Positions 8,058 to 15,001 of a stretch of 64,000 nucleotides of DNA are shown piece after piece (positions within the stretch are counted from its first letter, which is position 1; each line of letters starts with the position of its first letter). Position numbers and translations under genes: made by a program. The stretch comes from Clostridium sp. CAG:557 (GTDB lineage: Bacteria > Bacillota > Clostridia > Oscillospirales > Acutalibacteraceae), in the NCBI GenBank assembly GCA_000435275.1, contig FR883868.1, forward strand, positions 1 through 64,000, in the 5' to 3' direction. The notes below the pieces were generated by a model, which worked only from the letters and a program-made list of their open reading frames with translations, did no database searches and was not told where the DNA came from.

Positions 8058-10301
8058 TTATATCATCCTCTTTATAGAAATATTTTTCCCATTTTTTAAA
8101 TCAAGAACTATGTCACCATCTCCAGCTGTAGCCAACGGTAGCCGATTATTTTTTGCTGATTCGGTCGCTGCTTTCGATGAAATGTCCAAATCCGCAGTAG
8201 TTATTTCATAAGCGCTCAAAATTAAGTCTGAATTTTCTAACGTTCCATTAGAAACCAAAAAATCACAAAACTTATATTCATCTGGTAAAACCTGCGCATT
8301 TCCGCCCGATGGATTGATTAAAATATTCACATCATTTACTGTCAAATAAATGTAACCATGATCATCAAAATTCAGCGACTTAATTTTCAAATTATCCCAA
8401 CAATTAACCTCAACAGACTTACTAAAATAAACTGCATTGCTACTGTCTGAAATATTTCTCTCCAATTTTTCATCAATTGACTCAGTAGAGCTTGGCAAAA
8501 CGACATAATTTGGATTGAACTTTTTTATTACATCATTTGCATAATTTGCAGTTGAATCTTGAAAATCACTAAGTATTAAATAGTCCAAATTTTTCACATT
8601 TTGCGCATCCAAATAATTTTGCATTTTCGATAGTTTAAATTTGTCGCCACCACAAGATAATACTGACGTGTGACCATTTTGGGAAATAACTGCAGAACAC
8701 CCATTTCCAGTATCCAAAAAAGCCAAGTGTGTAATATCTCTGTCAAAAATTTGGTAAGAAAAAATTCCAATAAAAAGAATTATCGTTGACAAAATTGCAG
8801 ATAATTTTAAAAGTTTATATTTTTCATATAAAAACAACGCCAATGCAATTAAAATACAAGTTACTGCAAGCCAGAATAAAACCATTGGTTGCCTTGTTGA
8901 CACTGAAGCAAATGGAATTTTCGCAAGCAAATTAGCACAAAATATAATATAGTTTATCAATAACCCCGCCAAGAATGCCAATGGAATTGCAATAAATTTA
9001 AAAAACGGGATTAAATATAGCACTGAAAAAATCAAAGTAAAAATCATCATCAACATTGTCGGAAATACAATTAAAATATTCGATATAACGTTTATAAGTG
9101 AAACCTTTCCAAAACTTAGCATAATTATCGGCATTGTCATAATTGTTGCACACAGCGTAACAGATATCGTTCCTGCTAACTTGTCAAGCACTTTTGAACC
9201 ACACTTTAAATTTTTAGCTAAATTTTTAATCTTTGCCTCAAATTTGTCCTCAAATAAAATTATACCTAGTGTTGACAAAACTGACATCAACAGCCCCAGA
9301 TCGCCAGCTGCGAATGGGTTAAACATTGTTATAACGAAAGTTGCCAGTCCTAATGAATTTAGTGAATCTGATTTTACATAAAAAAACTTGCTGAGATAAA
9401 ACATTATCAACATTATTCCCGCTCTTGTAACTGAAGCAGAAAAGCCTGTGAGCGCCATAAAACACACTATTGCCACACAAGTAAGCAATGATACCCATTT
9501 TTTTGACAATTTTGTCATTTGCAAAAGAGCAAAAATTGCCGTGGCAATGACGGAAGCATGAAGCCCAGACACTGCTAAAAGGTGTGATATTCCTATAGCT
9601 TTAAAATTCGATTTTATTTCATCATCCATCAAATTTTTATCTCCGAGCAAAACTCCAACCGCTACAGATGCCTGTTCCTTCGGTAAAAGCGTACGAATTG
9701 ATTCAATTAATGTCTGCTTTGCTTTCAAAAAATAATAATAAATTGGCTTATTTTCATCAGATTTTATCTGATAATCTTCATACTCGTAAAGGTAAGACAG
9801 CATATGTATTCCTTTAGCCGCATAGTAAGTCTTTGATGAAAATCCGCCACTATCCGATGGCAAAGACATATGAACTTTCCCGGAAATTTTGTCATACAAA
9901 TCTGCATCAAGCGCTTTAGACATTGATATTCGCAATTTTATTTTTTGAGGAGCTCCATCAAGGTCAATTTTATCGGTTTCAACAACATAATAACAGCGGT
10001 TATATGCACTGTATGGCAGTTCACAAATTTTTCCAGATATTACGGCATCTTGCTCATTCAGCTGTTCTATTGGTTTTACGTTCACATAATTAAAAACACT
10101 ATACACCGCAAATGCGACTGTCACTGTAAAAAAAGCTATTGGCAACACTTTTTGCTTTCTTATCGACTTGATCACTAAAGAAATTATAAACAGCACAAAA
10201 AAAATTATTGACATGATTTTAGCAAAATCCGCATTAAAATAAGTAGCTGCAACAAGTGCAGCTAAATACGTAAACCCTACTGTAGCCATTGGTCTTTTCA
10301 T
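8058..10301 (-). CDS. comEC: ComEC/Rec2-family DNA uptake channel with degenerate nuclease-like domain
   Basis: Polytopic membrane protein of the transformation channel family, 747 aa. An N-terminal hydrophobic region and OB-like segment (about 1-180) are followed by the Competence domain (about 190-490), including the typical HLLAVSGLHASVIATA near residue 240. The C-terminal metallo-beta-lactamase-like domain starts near 525 with FLDTGNGCSAV, matching the usual DVGQGD region. The metal motif HxHxDH expected after the next strand is replaced by LSDFQDSTANY (575-587), so the nuclease metal site looks lost. The ATG follows GAGGGGAG. No other com genes are in the window. The protein may still translocate DNA, or may be a remnant. 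Confidence 0.9.
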   Translation of the reverse strand: MKRPMATVGFTYLAALVAATYFNADFAKIMSIIFFVLFIISLVIKSIRKQKVLPIAFFTVTVAFAVYSVFNYVNVKPIEQLNEQDAVISGKICELPYSAYNRCYYVVETDKIDLDGAPQKIKLRISMSKALDADLYDKISGKVHMSLPSDSGGFSSKTYYAAKGIHMLSYLYEYEDYQIKSDENKPIYYYFLKAKQTLIESIRTLLPKEQASVAVGVLLGDKNLMDDEIKSNFKAIGISHLLAVSGLHASVIATAIFALLQMTKLSKKWVSLLTCVAIVCFMALTGFSASVTRAGIMLIMFYLSKFFYVKSDSLNSLGLATFVITMFNPFAAGDLGLLMSVLSTLGIILFEDKFEAKIKNLAKNLKCGSKVLDKLAGTISVTLCATIMTMPIIMLSFGKVSLINVISNILIVFPTMLMMIFTLIFSVLYLIPFFKFIAIPLAFLAGLLINYIIFCANLLAKIPFASVSTRQPMVLFWLAVTCILIALALFLYEKYKLLKLSAILSTIILFIGIFSYQIFDRDITHLAFLDTGNGCSAVISQNGHTSVLSCGGDKFKLSKMQNYLDAQNVKNLDYLILSDFQDSTANYANDVIKKFNPNYVVLPSSTESIDEKLERNISDSSNAVYFSKSVEVNCWDNLKIKSLNFDDHGYIYLTVNDVNILINPSGGNAQVLPDEYKFCDFLVSNGTLENSDLILSAYEITTADLDISSKAATESAKNNRLPLATAGDGDIVLDLKNGKNISIKRMI

Positions 10302-10348
10302 AAAAAACAGCTCCCCTCGTGCTTACCTTTTTATTTAATTTTTGTTGA

Positions 10349-10687
10349 TTAACCTGCCGGCCAATTCATTTTTCTTCCACCAAGTAAATGAAAATGTAAA
10401 TGTTGTACGCTTTGTCCGCCATCTTCTCCACAATTATTTACAATTCTATAGCCATCATTTAGACCTTTTTCCTTTGCTATTTTCGATGCAACCATAAATA
10501 TTTTTCCAATTACGTCCTTGTTTTTATTGTTAATCTCATCCGCACTTTTTATATGTACTTTAGGTATTATAAGAACATGTACGGGTGCTTGTGGGTCTAA
10601 ATCATTAAAAGCTATGATTTCTTCATCTTCATAAATTTTTTTGCTAGAAATTTCATTTTGAACTATTTTACAAAAAATACAGTCCAT
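10349..10687 (-). CDS. HIT-family nucleotide hydrolase (HinT-like)
   Basis: Small cytoplasmic purine nucleoside phosphoramidase-type protein, 112 aa. The N-terminus CIFCKIVQNEISSKKIYED carries the CxxC zinc pair typical of bacterial HinT. The histidine triad is HLHFHLLGG near residues 97-105. The C-terminus ends in the usual MNWPAG. GGAGGT lies 8 nt before the ATG. It sits downstream of alaS on the same strand, separated by a structured element (10736-10846). Its physiological substrate is not known from sequence. Confidence 0.93.
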   Translation of the reverse strand: MDCIFCKIVQNEISSKKIYEDEEIIAFNDLDPQAPVHVLIIPKVHIKSADEINNKNKDVIGKIFMVASKIAKEKGLNDGYRIVNNCGEDGGQSVQHLHFHLLGGRKMNWPAG

Positions 10688-10735
10688 AAAACTACCTCCA
10701 TAACAAAATTTTAATATTTCCTAAAATCTTTGGCT

Positions 10736-10846
10736 GGCACTGGCCAAAAATATTTAATAAATGGAATATTTTTGTAAGTTTGCAATAAAATTGCAAACTT
10801 ACCCATGCACCAAAAAATATATTTTTGGGTGCATGGGGCCAGTGCC
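10736..10846. repeat. Four-way-junction palindromic element A
   Basis: The closing stem GGCACTGGCC (10736-10745) pairs perfectly with 10837-10846. Inside are three hairpins that abut with no spare base: 10746-10754 with 10765-10773 (9 bp), 10774-10785 with 10791-10802 (12 bp, loop TAAAA), and 10803-10811 with 10828-10836 (9 bp, extendable through A/T pairs). Outside, TGGC (10731-10734) can pair with 10854-10857 across a 1-by-7 internal loop. It fills the alaS-HIT gap. No T tract follows on either strand, so it is not a simple terminator. Confidence 0.8.
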
Positions 10847-10877
10847 TTATCGGGCCACATCAAAACTTTTCAAAATA

Positions 10878-13508
10878 CTAATTTGCAAAAGGAATAACCA
10901 GCTCATGAACTTTGCCTAACGCCAAATCAATTTTAGAAACATCTTTTATACCTGCCATCGCCATATCTTTGCGGCCACCACCATTGCCACCAGTTAGCTT
11001 CGCAACTTCTTTGACTAAAGCTCCAGCATTTACGCCATTTTCTAGTGCTATTTTTCCCGCACTTATAATAATATTCGATTTTTCTGAGCCAATATTAGCC
11101 AACACAACAACGACATTTTGAAACCTAGATTTCAAATCGTCGCAAATAAGCTTCAACATGTCATTATCAAAATTTTCAACTTTAGATACAATTATTTTCA
11201 ACGCACCAACATCTTTAGCAGAATTGATCAAAGTCTCAACTTTATGCGACGCCATTTCTAAATTTAATTTATTAATTGTTTTTTCGCTGTCTTTAAGCCT
11301 ATCAACTAAATGCTTGCACTCATTAACCAATTCTTCTCTTTGCTTAGTTTTCAGCACTTTTTGGCAGTCATTAATTAGGTTTAATTCATCATAAAGAAGA
11401 TTTAAAACTCCCATGGATGTTACTGCTTCGATTCTTCTTACGCCCGACGCCACAGAGCATTCTGAAATAATTTTAAAAACACCTAACTGAGCAGTATTAT
11501 GAACATGCGTTCCACCGCAAAGTTCTGTAGAAAAATCTCCTACCTTTACAACGCGAACAACTTTCCCATACTTTTCACCAAATAAAGCCATTGCTCCAAT
11601 TTTTTTTGCATCCGAAAGTGCCATTTCTGTAACATTAACCGGTTCAGATAATAAAATTTCATCATTAATTAACTTCTCAATTTCTTTCAAGTCATCCGCA
11701 GAAAGTGCCGAAAAATGAGTAAAATCAAAGCGTAATCTGTTCTCATCAACAAGCTGGCCCGCCTGCTCAACGTGTTTGCCTAAAACTTTTCTTAACGCTG
11801 CTTGTAAAAGGTGGGCTGCAGTATGGTTCCTCATAATTTTATTTCTCTTCGCCTCATTAACGTTAGCAGTAACAGTGTCCCCAACTTTTAACATCCCAGT
11901 TTTGACCTCAGCTAAATGCAAATAAGCCCCAGACGCATTTTTTACTGTATCCAAAATCTCAATTTCAGCATCGTCTGATGTCAATAATCCCGAATCTCCA
12001 GCTTGGCCGCCCCCCAGTGCATAAAAAGGTGATTTTTCTAAAATTATTTCAACCTTATCTCCTATCACTGTAAAATCGACAAATTTGTCATCTTTAATTA
12101 TTTTTAAAACATTTGTTCGGATCTCTAGTTTATCATAACCCACAAAATTTGTTGCTTTAACACCAGAAAAATCCAAATTTTCGGTTGCCCAAGCCTGTGC
12201 TTTTGCATAAGTCCTAGCTGCACGGGCTCTATTTTTTTGCTCCAAAAGCAGCTCATTAAATTTGTTTTCATCAACAGTCATGCCACGCTCCGCCAAAATC
12301 TCTTTTGTCAGATCGATAGGAAATCCAAAAGTATCATTAAGTTTAAATGCAATTTCTCCAGGTAAAATTGAACCTTTTTTCTTATCAATCTCATTGTTTA
12401 AAAGTTCTAATCCCTGGTCAATTGTTTTTACAAAATTTTCTTCTTCAACATTTATTAATTTTTTAATAAAGCTTTCTTTTTGTCGCAATTCTGGATAAGC
12501 TTTTTCGTTTTCTTTGATGACTGTTTCGCAAACCTTTGACAAAAATGTACCTTCTATTCCCAAAAGTCTTCCATGTCTAGCTGCACGGCGCAATAAACGT
12601 CTTAAAACGTACCCTCTGCCCTCATTTGACGGCATAACTCCATCGCTAATCATAAAAGTAACGCTTCTAATATGATCTGTAATTACTCTCAAAGAAACAT
12701 CTTTTTTAGCATCTTCTCCATATTTTACACCAGAAATTTTGCAAACATGACTCATTATATTTTTGACCGTATCCACAAGGAATAAATTGTCAACGCCCTG
12801 CATAATGCAAGCCAATCGTTCTAGACCCATTCCAGTATCTATATTTTTTCGGTCAAGATTGGAATAATTATTTTTGCCGTCATTTTCAAACTGAGTAAAT
12901 ACTAAATTCCAAAACTCTATGTATCTGTCACAATCGCAACCAACTTTACAATTTGGCGAACCACAACCATATTCTTCGCCCCTGTCAAAATAAATCTCTG
13001 AACAAGGGCCACAAGGGCCAGAACCATGTTCCCAAAAATTATCTTCTTTACCCAGACGAACAATTTTAGACGGGTCTACACCAATTTTTTTCGTCCAAAT
13101 TTCAAATGCTTCATCGTCATCTTCATAAATAGAAACCCATAGTCTATCAACCGGCAACTCTAAAACTTTCGTGCAAAATTCCCATGCCCAAGCTGTTGCT
13201 TCATTTTTAAAATAATCTCCGAATGAAAAATTGCCAAGCATTTCAAAAAATGTACCATGTCGCGCAGTAATTCCAACACACTCAATATCAGGAGTTCTAA
13301 TACATTTCTGGCACGTTGTAACTCTTTTTCGAGGCGGGGTAACTTCCCCTGTAAAATATTTTTTCATTGGCGCCATTCCAGAATTTATTAGCAATAAGCT
13401 ATCGTCATTTTCTGGAATCAAAGAAAAACTCTCTAACTTTAAGTGCCCTTTAGATTCAAAAAATGACATAAATTTTTCTCTCAATTCGTTTAAACCTGTC
13501 CACTTCAT
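10878..13508 (-). CDS. alaS: Alanyl-tRNA synthetase
   Basis: Charges tRNA-Ala and hydrolyses mischarged Ser/Gly-tRNA. The 876-aa protein has the full modular layout. The class II catalytic core (about 1-240) includes TARHGTFFEMLGNFSFGDYF. The tRNA-recognition region follows, then the editing domain with HTAAHLLQAAL and the later CGGTHVHNTAQLG zinc/editing motif. The C-terminal DHHA1 domain contains GGNGGGRKDMAMAG. I place the start at ATG 13508 (MKWTGLNELR, the family start) rather than TTG 13523, because GGAAGTG lies just upstream of the ATG. A good promoter and leader hairpin precede it, divergent from remA. Confidence 0.96.
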   Translation of the reverse strand: MKWTGLNELREKFMSFFESKGHLKLESFSLIPENDDSLLLINSGMAPMKKYFTGEVTPPRKRVTTCQKCIRTPDIECVGITARHGTFFEMLGNFSFGDYFKNEATAWAWEFCTKVLELPVDRLWVSIYEDDDEAFEIWTKKIGVDPSKIVRLGKEDNFWEHGSGPCGPCSEIYFDRGEEYGCGSPNCKVGCDCDRYIEFWNLVFTQFENDGKNNYSNLDRKNIDTGMGLERLACIMQGVDNLFLVDTVKNIMSHVCKISGVKYGEDAKKDVSLRVITDHIRSVTFMISDGVMPSNEGRGYVLRRLLRRAARHGRLLGIEGTFLSKVCETVIKENEKAYPELRQKESFIKKLINVEEENFVKTIDQGLELLNNEIDKKKGSILPGEIAFKLNDTFGFPIDLTKEILAERGMTVDENKFNELLLEQKNRARAARTYAKAQAWATENLDFSGVKATNFVGYDKLEIRTNVLKIIKDDKFVDFTVIGDKVEIILEKSPFYALGGGQAGDSGLLTSDDAEIEILDTVKNASGAYLHLAEVKTGMLKVGDTVTANVNEAKRNKIMRNHTAAHLLQAALRKVLGKHVEQAGQLVDENRLRFDFTHFSALSADDLKEIEKLINDEILLSEPVNVTEMALSDAKKIGAMALFGEKYGKVVRVVKVGDFSTELCGGTHVHNTAQLGVFKIISECSVASGVRRIEAVTSMGVLNLLYDELNLINDCQKVLKTKQREELVNECKHLVDRLKDSEKTINKLNLEMASHKVETLINSAKDVGALKIIVSKVENFDNDMLKLICDDLKSRFQNVVVVLANIGSEKSNIIISAGKIALENGVNAGALVKEVAKLTGGNGGGRKDMAMAGIKDVSKIDLALGKVHELVIPFAN

Positions 13509-13538
13509 ATAAATCACTTCCAAAAATAAATAAACTCT

Positions 13539-13581
13539 AGAATATTTGCTACAAAAGCAAAATTAATTCATAAAATATTCT
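13539..13581 (-). promoter_or_regulatory. Leader stem-loop at the 5' end of the alaS transcript
   Basis: A perfect 9-bp stem (13539-13547 with 13573-13581) sits directly at the predicted transcription start of alaS, with a small inner GCT/AGC stem in its loop. I find no T-box consensus, so tRNA sensing is not supported. An mRNA-stabilising or attenuating leader is the simplest reading. Confidence 0.45.
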
Positions 13582-13588
13582 GATTTAG

Positions 13589-13617
13589 ATTATACCTTCG
13601 CTCAAATAAAAAGTCAA
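13589..13617 (-). promoter_or_regulatory. Promoter of alaS
   Basis: On the minus strand TTGACT (13612-13617) and TATAAT (13589-13594) are separated by 17 bp, a near-consensus housekeeping sigma promoter about 80 bp upstream of the alaS start. Confidence 0.75.
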
Positions 13618-13678
13618 TTCAGCGCATAATTCAATGTATATTTACAGTTTTTACAAACATAAAATTAAGTTGATATAC

Positions 13679-13708
13679 TTGACATTCTTAACAAAAAATT
13701 GGTATAAT
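13679..13708 (+). promoter_or_regulatory. Promoter of the remA-gmk-rpoZ-priA operon
   Basis: Consensus TTGACA (13679-13684) and TATAAT (13703-13708) lie 18 bp apart. Transcription would begin near 13715, which places element B in the 5' leader. The 392-bp alaS-remA gap therefore holds two divergent promoters, the alaS leader hairpin and element B; I see no further gene in it. Confidence 0.78.
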
Positions 13709-13752
13709 TTAAGAAATTTATTTTTTCGCACAGACTTTTGCTCATCCGCAGT

Positions 13753-13851
13753 GCGCCCCCCGGAATAAACACTAAAAAATATTGTTTATTCCGGTCTGCA
13801 ACTGCTTTAAAGTTGCAGACGCAGTGCATTGAAAATGTACTGCGGGGGCGC
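13753..13851. repeat. Four-way-junction palindromic element B
   Basis: The closing stem GCGCCCCC (13753-13760) pairs with 13844-13851. Three arms follow without spacer bases: 13761-13770 with 13784-13793 (10 bp), 13794-13803 with 13811-13820 (10 bp), and 13821-13830 with 13834-13843 (10 bp with one G-T pair). It lies in the predicted 5' leader of remA, 49 bp before the start codon and upstream of its ribosome site. Confidence 0.8.
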
Positions 13852-13900
13852 TTCTAAGGCAAGTTCACTCTTTATGTCAGCGAAAAAGGGAGAAATCTTC

Positions 13901-14176
13901 ATGAAATTTATTAATGTTGGCTTTGGAAATATGGTATCTTCAGCAAGAATTGTTACCATCGTATGTCCAGATGCTGCTCCGATTAAGCGCGTAATAACCG
14001 ATGCCAGAAATAAAAACGAGCTAATTGACGCAACTTGTGGAAGAAGAACCCGAGCCGTTATCGTTACTGACAGCAGACTTATCATACTTTCAGCTCTACA
14101 GCCAGAAACAATTTCCAATAGGCTCAAAGGTGACTTCTCAAATGATGAAGGAGATTTAGATTTATATGAGCAATAA
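13901..14176 (+). CDS. remA: RemA-like extracellular matrix regulator (DUF370)
   Basis: Small DNA-binding protein; in Bacillus subtilis RemA activates biofilm matrix and osmoprotection genes. The 91-aa product starts MKFINVGFGNMVSSARIV and contains ATCGRRTRAVIVTDSRLIILSAL, both strongly conserved in the family. I place the start at ATG 13901, with AAGGGAG 9 nt upstream. An in-frame upstream extension to 13829 would run into structured element B and is not conserved-looking. It is the first gene of a long operon and overlaps gmk by 11 bp, the usual RemA-Gmk-RpoZ order in Firmicutes. Its targets in this organism are unknown. Confidence 0.93.
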   Translation: MKFINVGFGNMVSSARIVTIVCPDAAPIKRVITDARNKNELIDATCGRRTRAVIVTDSRLIILSALQPETISNRLKGDFSNDEGDLDLYEQ

Positions 14177-14768
14177 AGGTTTACTTGTTGTTTTATCCGG
14201 TCCGTCTGGTTCTGGAAAAGATACAATTCTTGAACGGCTTGTTAATCTTGACAAAAACATTGTTAAGTCAATATCCGCTACAACTAGACCTTGCAGAATT
14301 GGCGAAGTTGATGGAAAAGATTACTTTTTTATTTCTGAACAGGATTTTTGTAACGCTATATCTGATGAAAAATTGCTTGAATATACCAACTACTGTGGAA
14401 ATTATTATGGAACCCTAAAAAATTTAGTAGAAGATTTACAAAATAATCAAAAAGATGTAATCTTAAAAATAGAAGTCGACGGAGCTAAACAAATTAAAGA
14501 AAAATGCCCTGACTCCTTAAGAATTTTTATATTGCCTCCATCTATGGACGACTTAAAAGATAGACTATCTAAACGCGGAACTGAAACACCCGAAAATTTA
14601 GAAAAACGTTTGAATCGAGCCAAAGACGAAATAAAATTTTCGTCGGAATATGATTACATAGTCATAAACGATGAAGTCGATAAATGTGCTCAAAATATAT
14701 ACTCAATTATAAATGCCGAAAAGTTTAAACTGCATAGAATGAAAAATATTATTAATGAGGTGCTTTAA
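14166..14768 (+). CDS. gmk: Guanylate kinase
   Basis: Phosphorylates GMP and dGMP to the diphosphates. P-loop GPSGSGKDT is at residues 12-20. The GMP-binding block SATTRPCRIGEVDGKDYFF comes next, and the lid contains RLSKRGTETPENLEKRL. The 200-aa length is normal. The ATG overlaps the remA stop by 11 bp, with AAGGAG about 12 nt upstream inside remA, so the two are probably coupled. Confidence 0.97.
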   Translation: MSNKGLLVVLSGPSGSGKDTILERLVNLDKNIVKSISATTRPCRIGEVDGKDYFFISEQDFCNAISDEKLLEYTNYCGNYYGTLKNLVEDLQNNQKDVILKIEVDGAKQIKEKCPDSLRIFILPPSMDDLKDRLSKRGTETPENLEKRLNRAKDEIKFSSEYDYIVINDEVDKCAQNIYSIINAEKFKLHRMKNIINEVL

Positions 14769-14769
14769 A

Positions 14770-14973
14770 ATGCAAAAAATATCAATTGATGAAATGTTAT
14801 CCGGTAAAAAAAGTAGATATTCTCTTGTTATCGGCATAGCAAAACGTGCCAGGGAAATCGCCAGCAATGCCGAACAAAATGGCAATATTTTGACTGAAAA
14901 GCCTGTTAATTTAGCCATAAACGATTTTAAAGAGCATAAATATGAGCTTTTTGAACCTCAAGTCAACGACTAA
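14770..14973 (+). CDS. rpoZ: RNA polymerase omega subunit
   Basis: Small subunit that helps RNA polymerase assembly. The 67-aa product shows the omega core SRYSLVIGIAKRAREIA (residues about 14-30) and the KPVNLAINDFKEHKYE block. The ATG at 14770 is chosen over one 15 bp upstream because GAGGTG lies 8 nt before it; the upstream ATG would place this ribosome site inside the coding region. It starts directly after gmk. In many relatives coaBC comes next, but here priA does. Confidence 0.93.
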   Translation: MQKISIDEMLSGKKSRYSLVIGIAKRAREIASNAEQNGNILTEKPVNLAINDFKEHKYELFEPQVND

Positions 14974-15001
14974 TTGCCGATTTTACTTCTAAACTACTAT
15001 T

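Noticed and set aside
10736..10846. Element A as an ordinary terminator for alaS
   Set aside because: No T tract follows on the minus strand, and the three internal arms go beyond a terminator fold.
13508..13700. T-box riboswitch upstream of alaS
   Set aside because: The conserved antiterminator motif is not present on the minus strand; only a simple leader stem is seen.
13829..13900. In-frame N-terminal extension of remA back to 13829
   Set aside because: It lies in element B, lacks a ribosome site and does not match RemA, whose conserved start is MKFINVGFGN at 13901.
13807..14226. Minus-strand open frame of 139 codons over remA
   Set aside because: It is a shadow of remA and gmk, with no ribosome site and no family resemblance.
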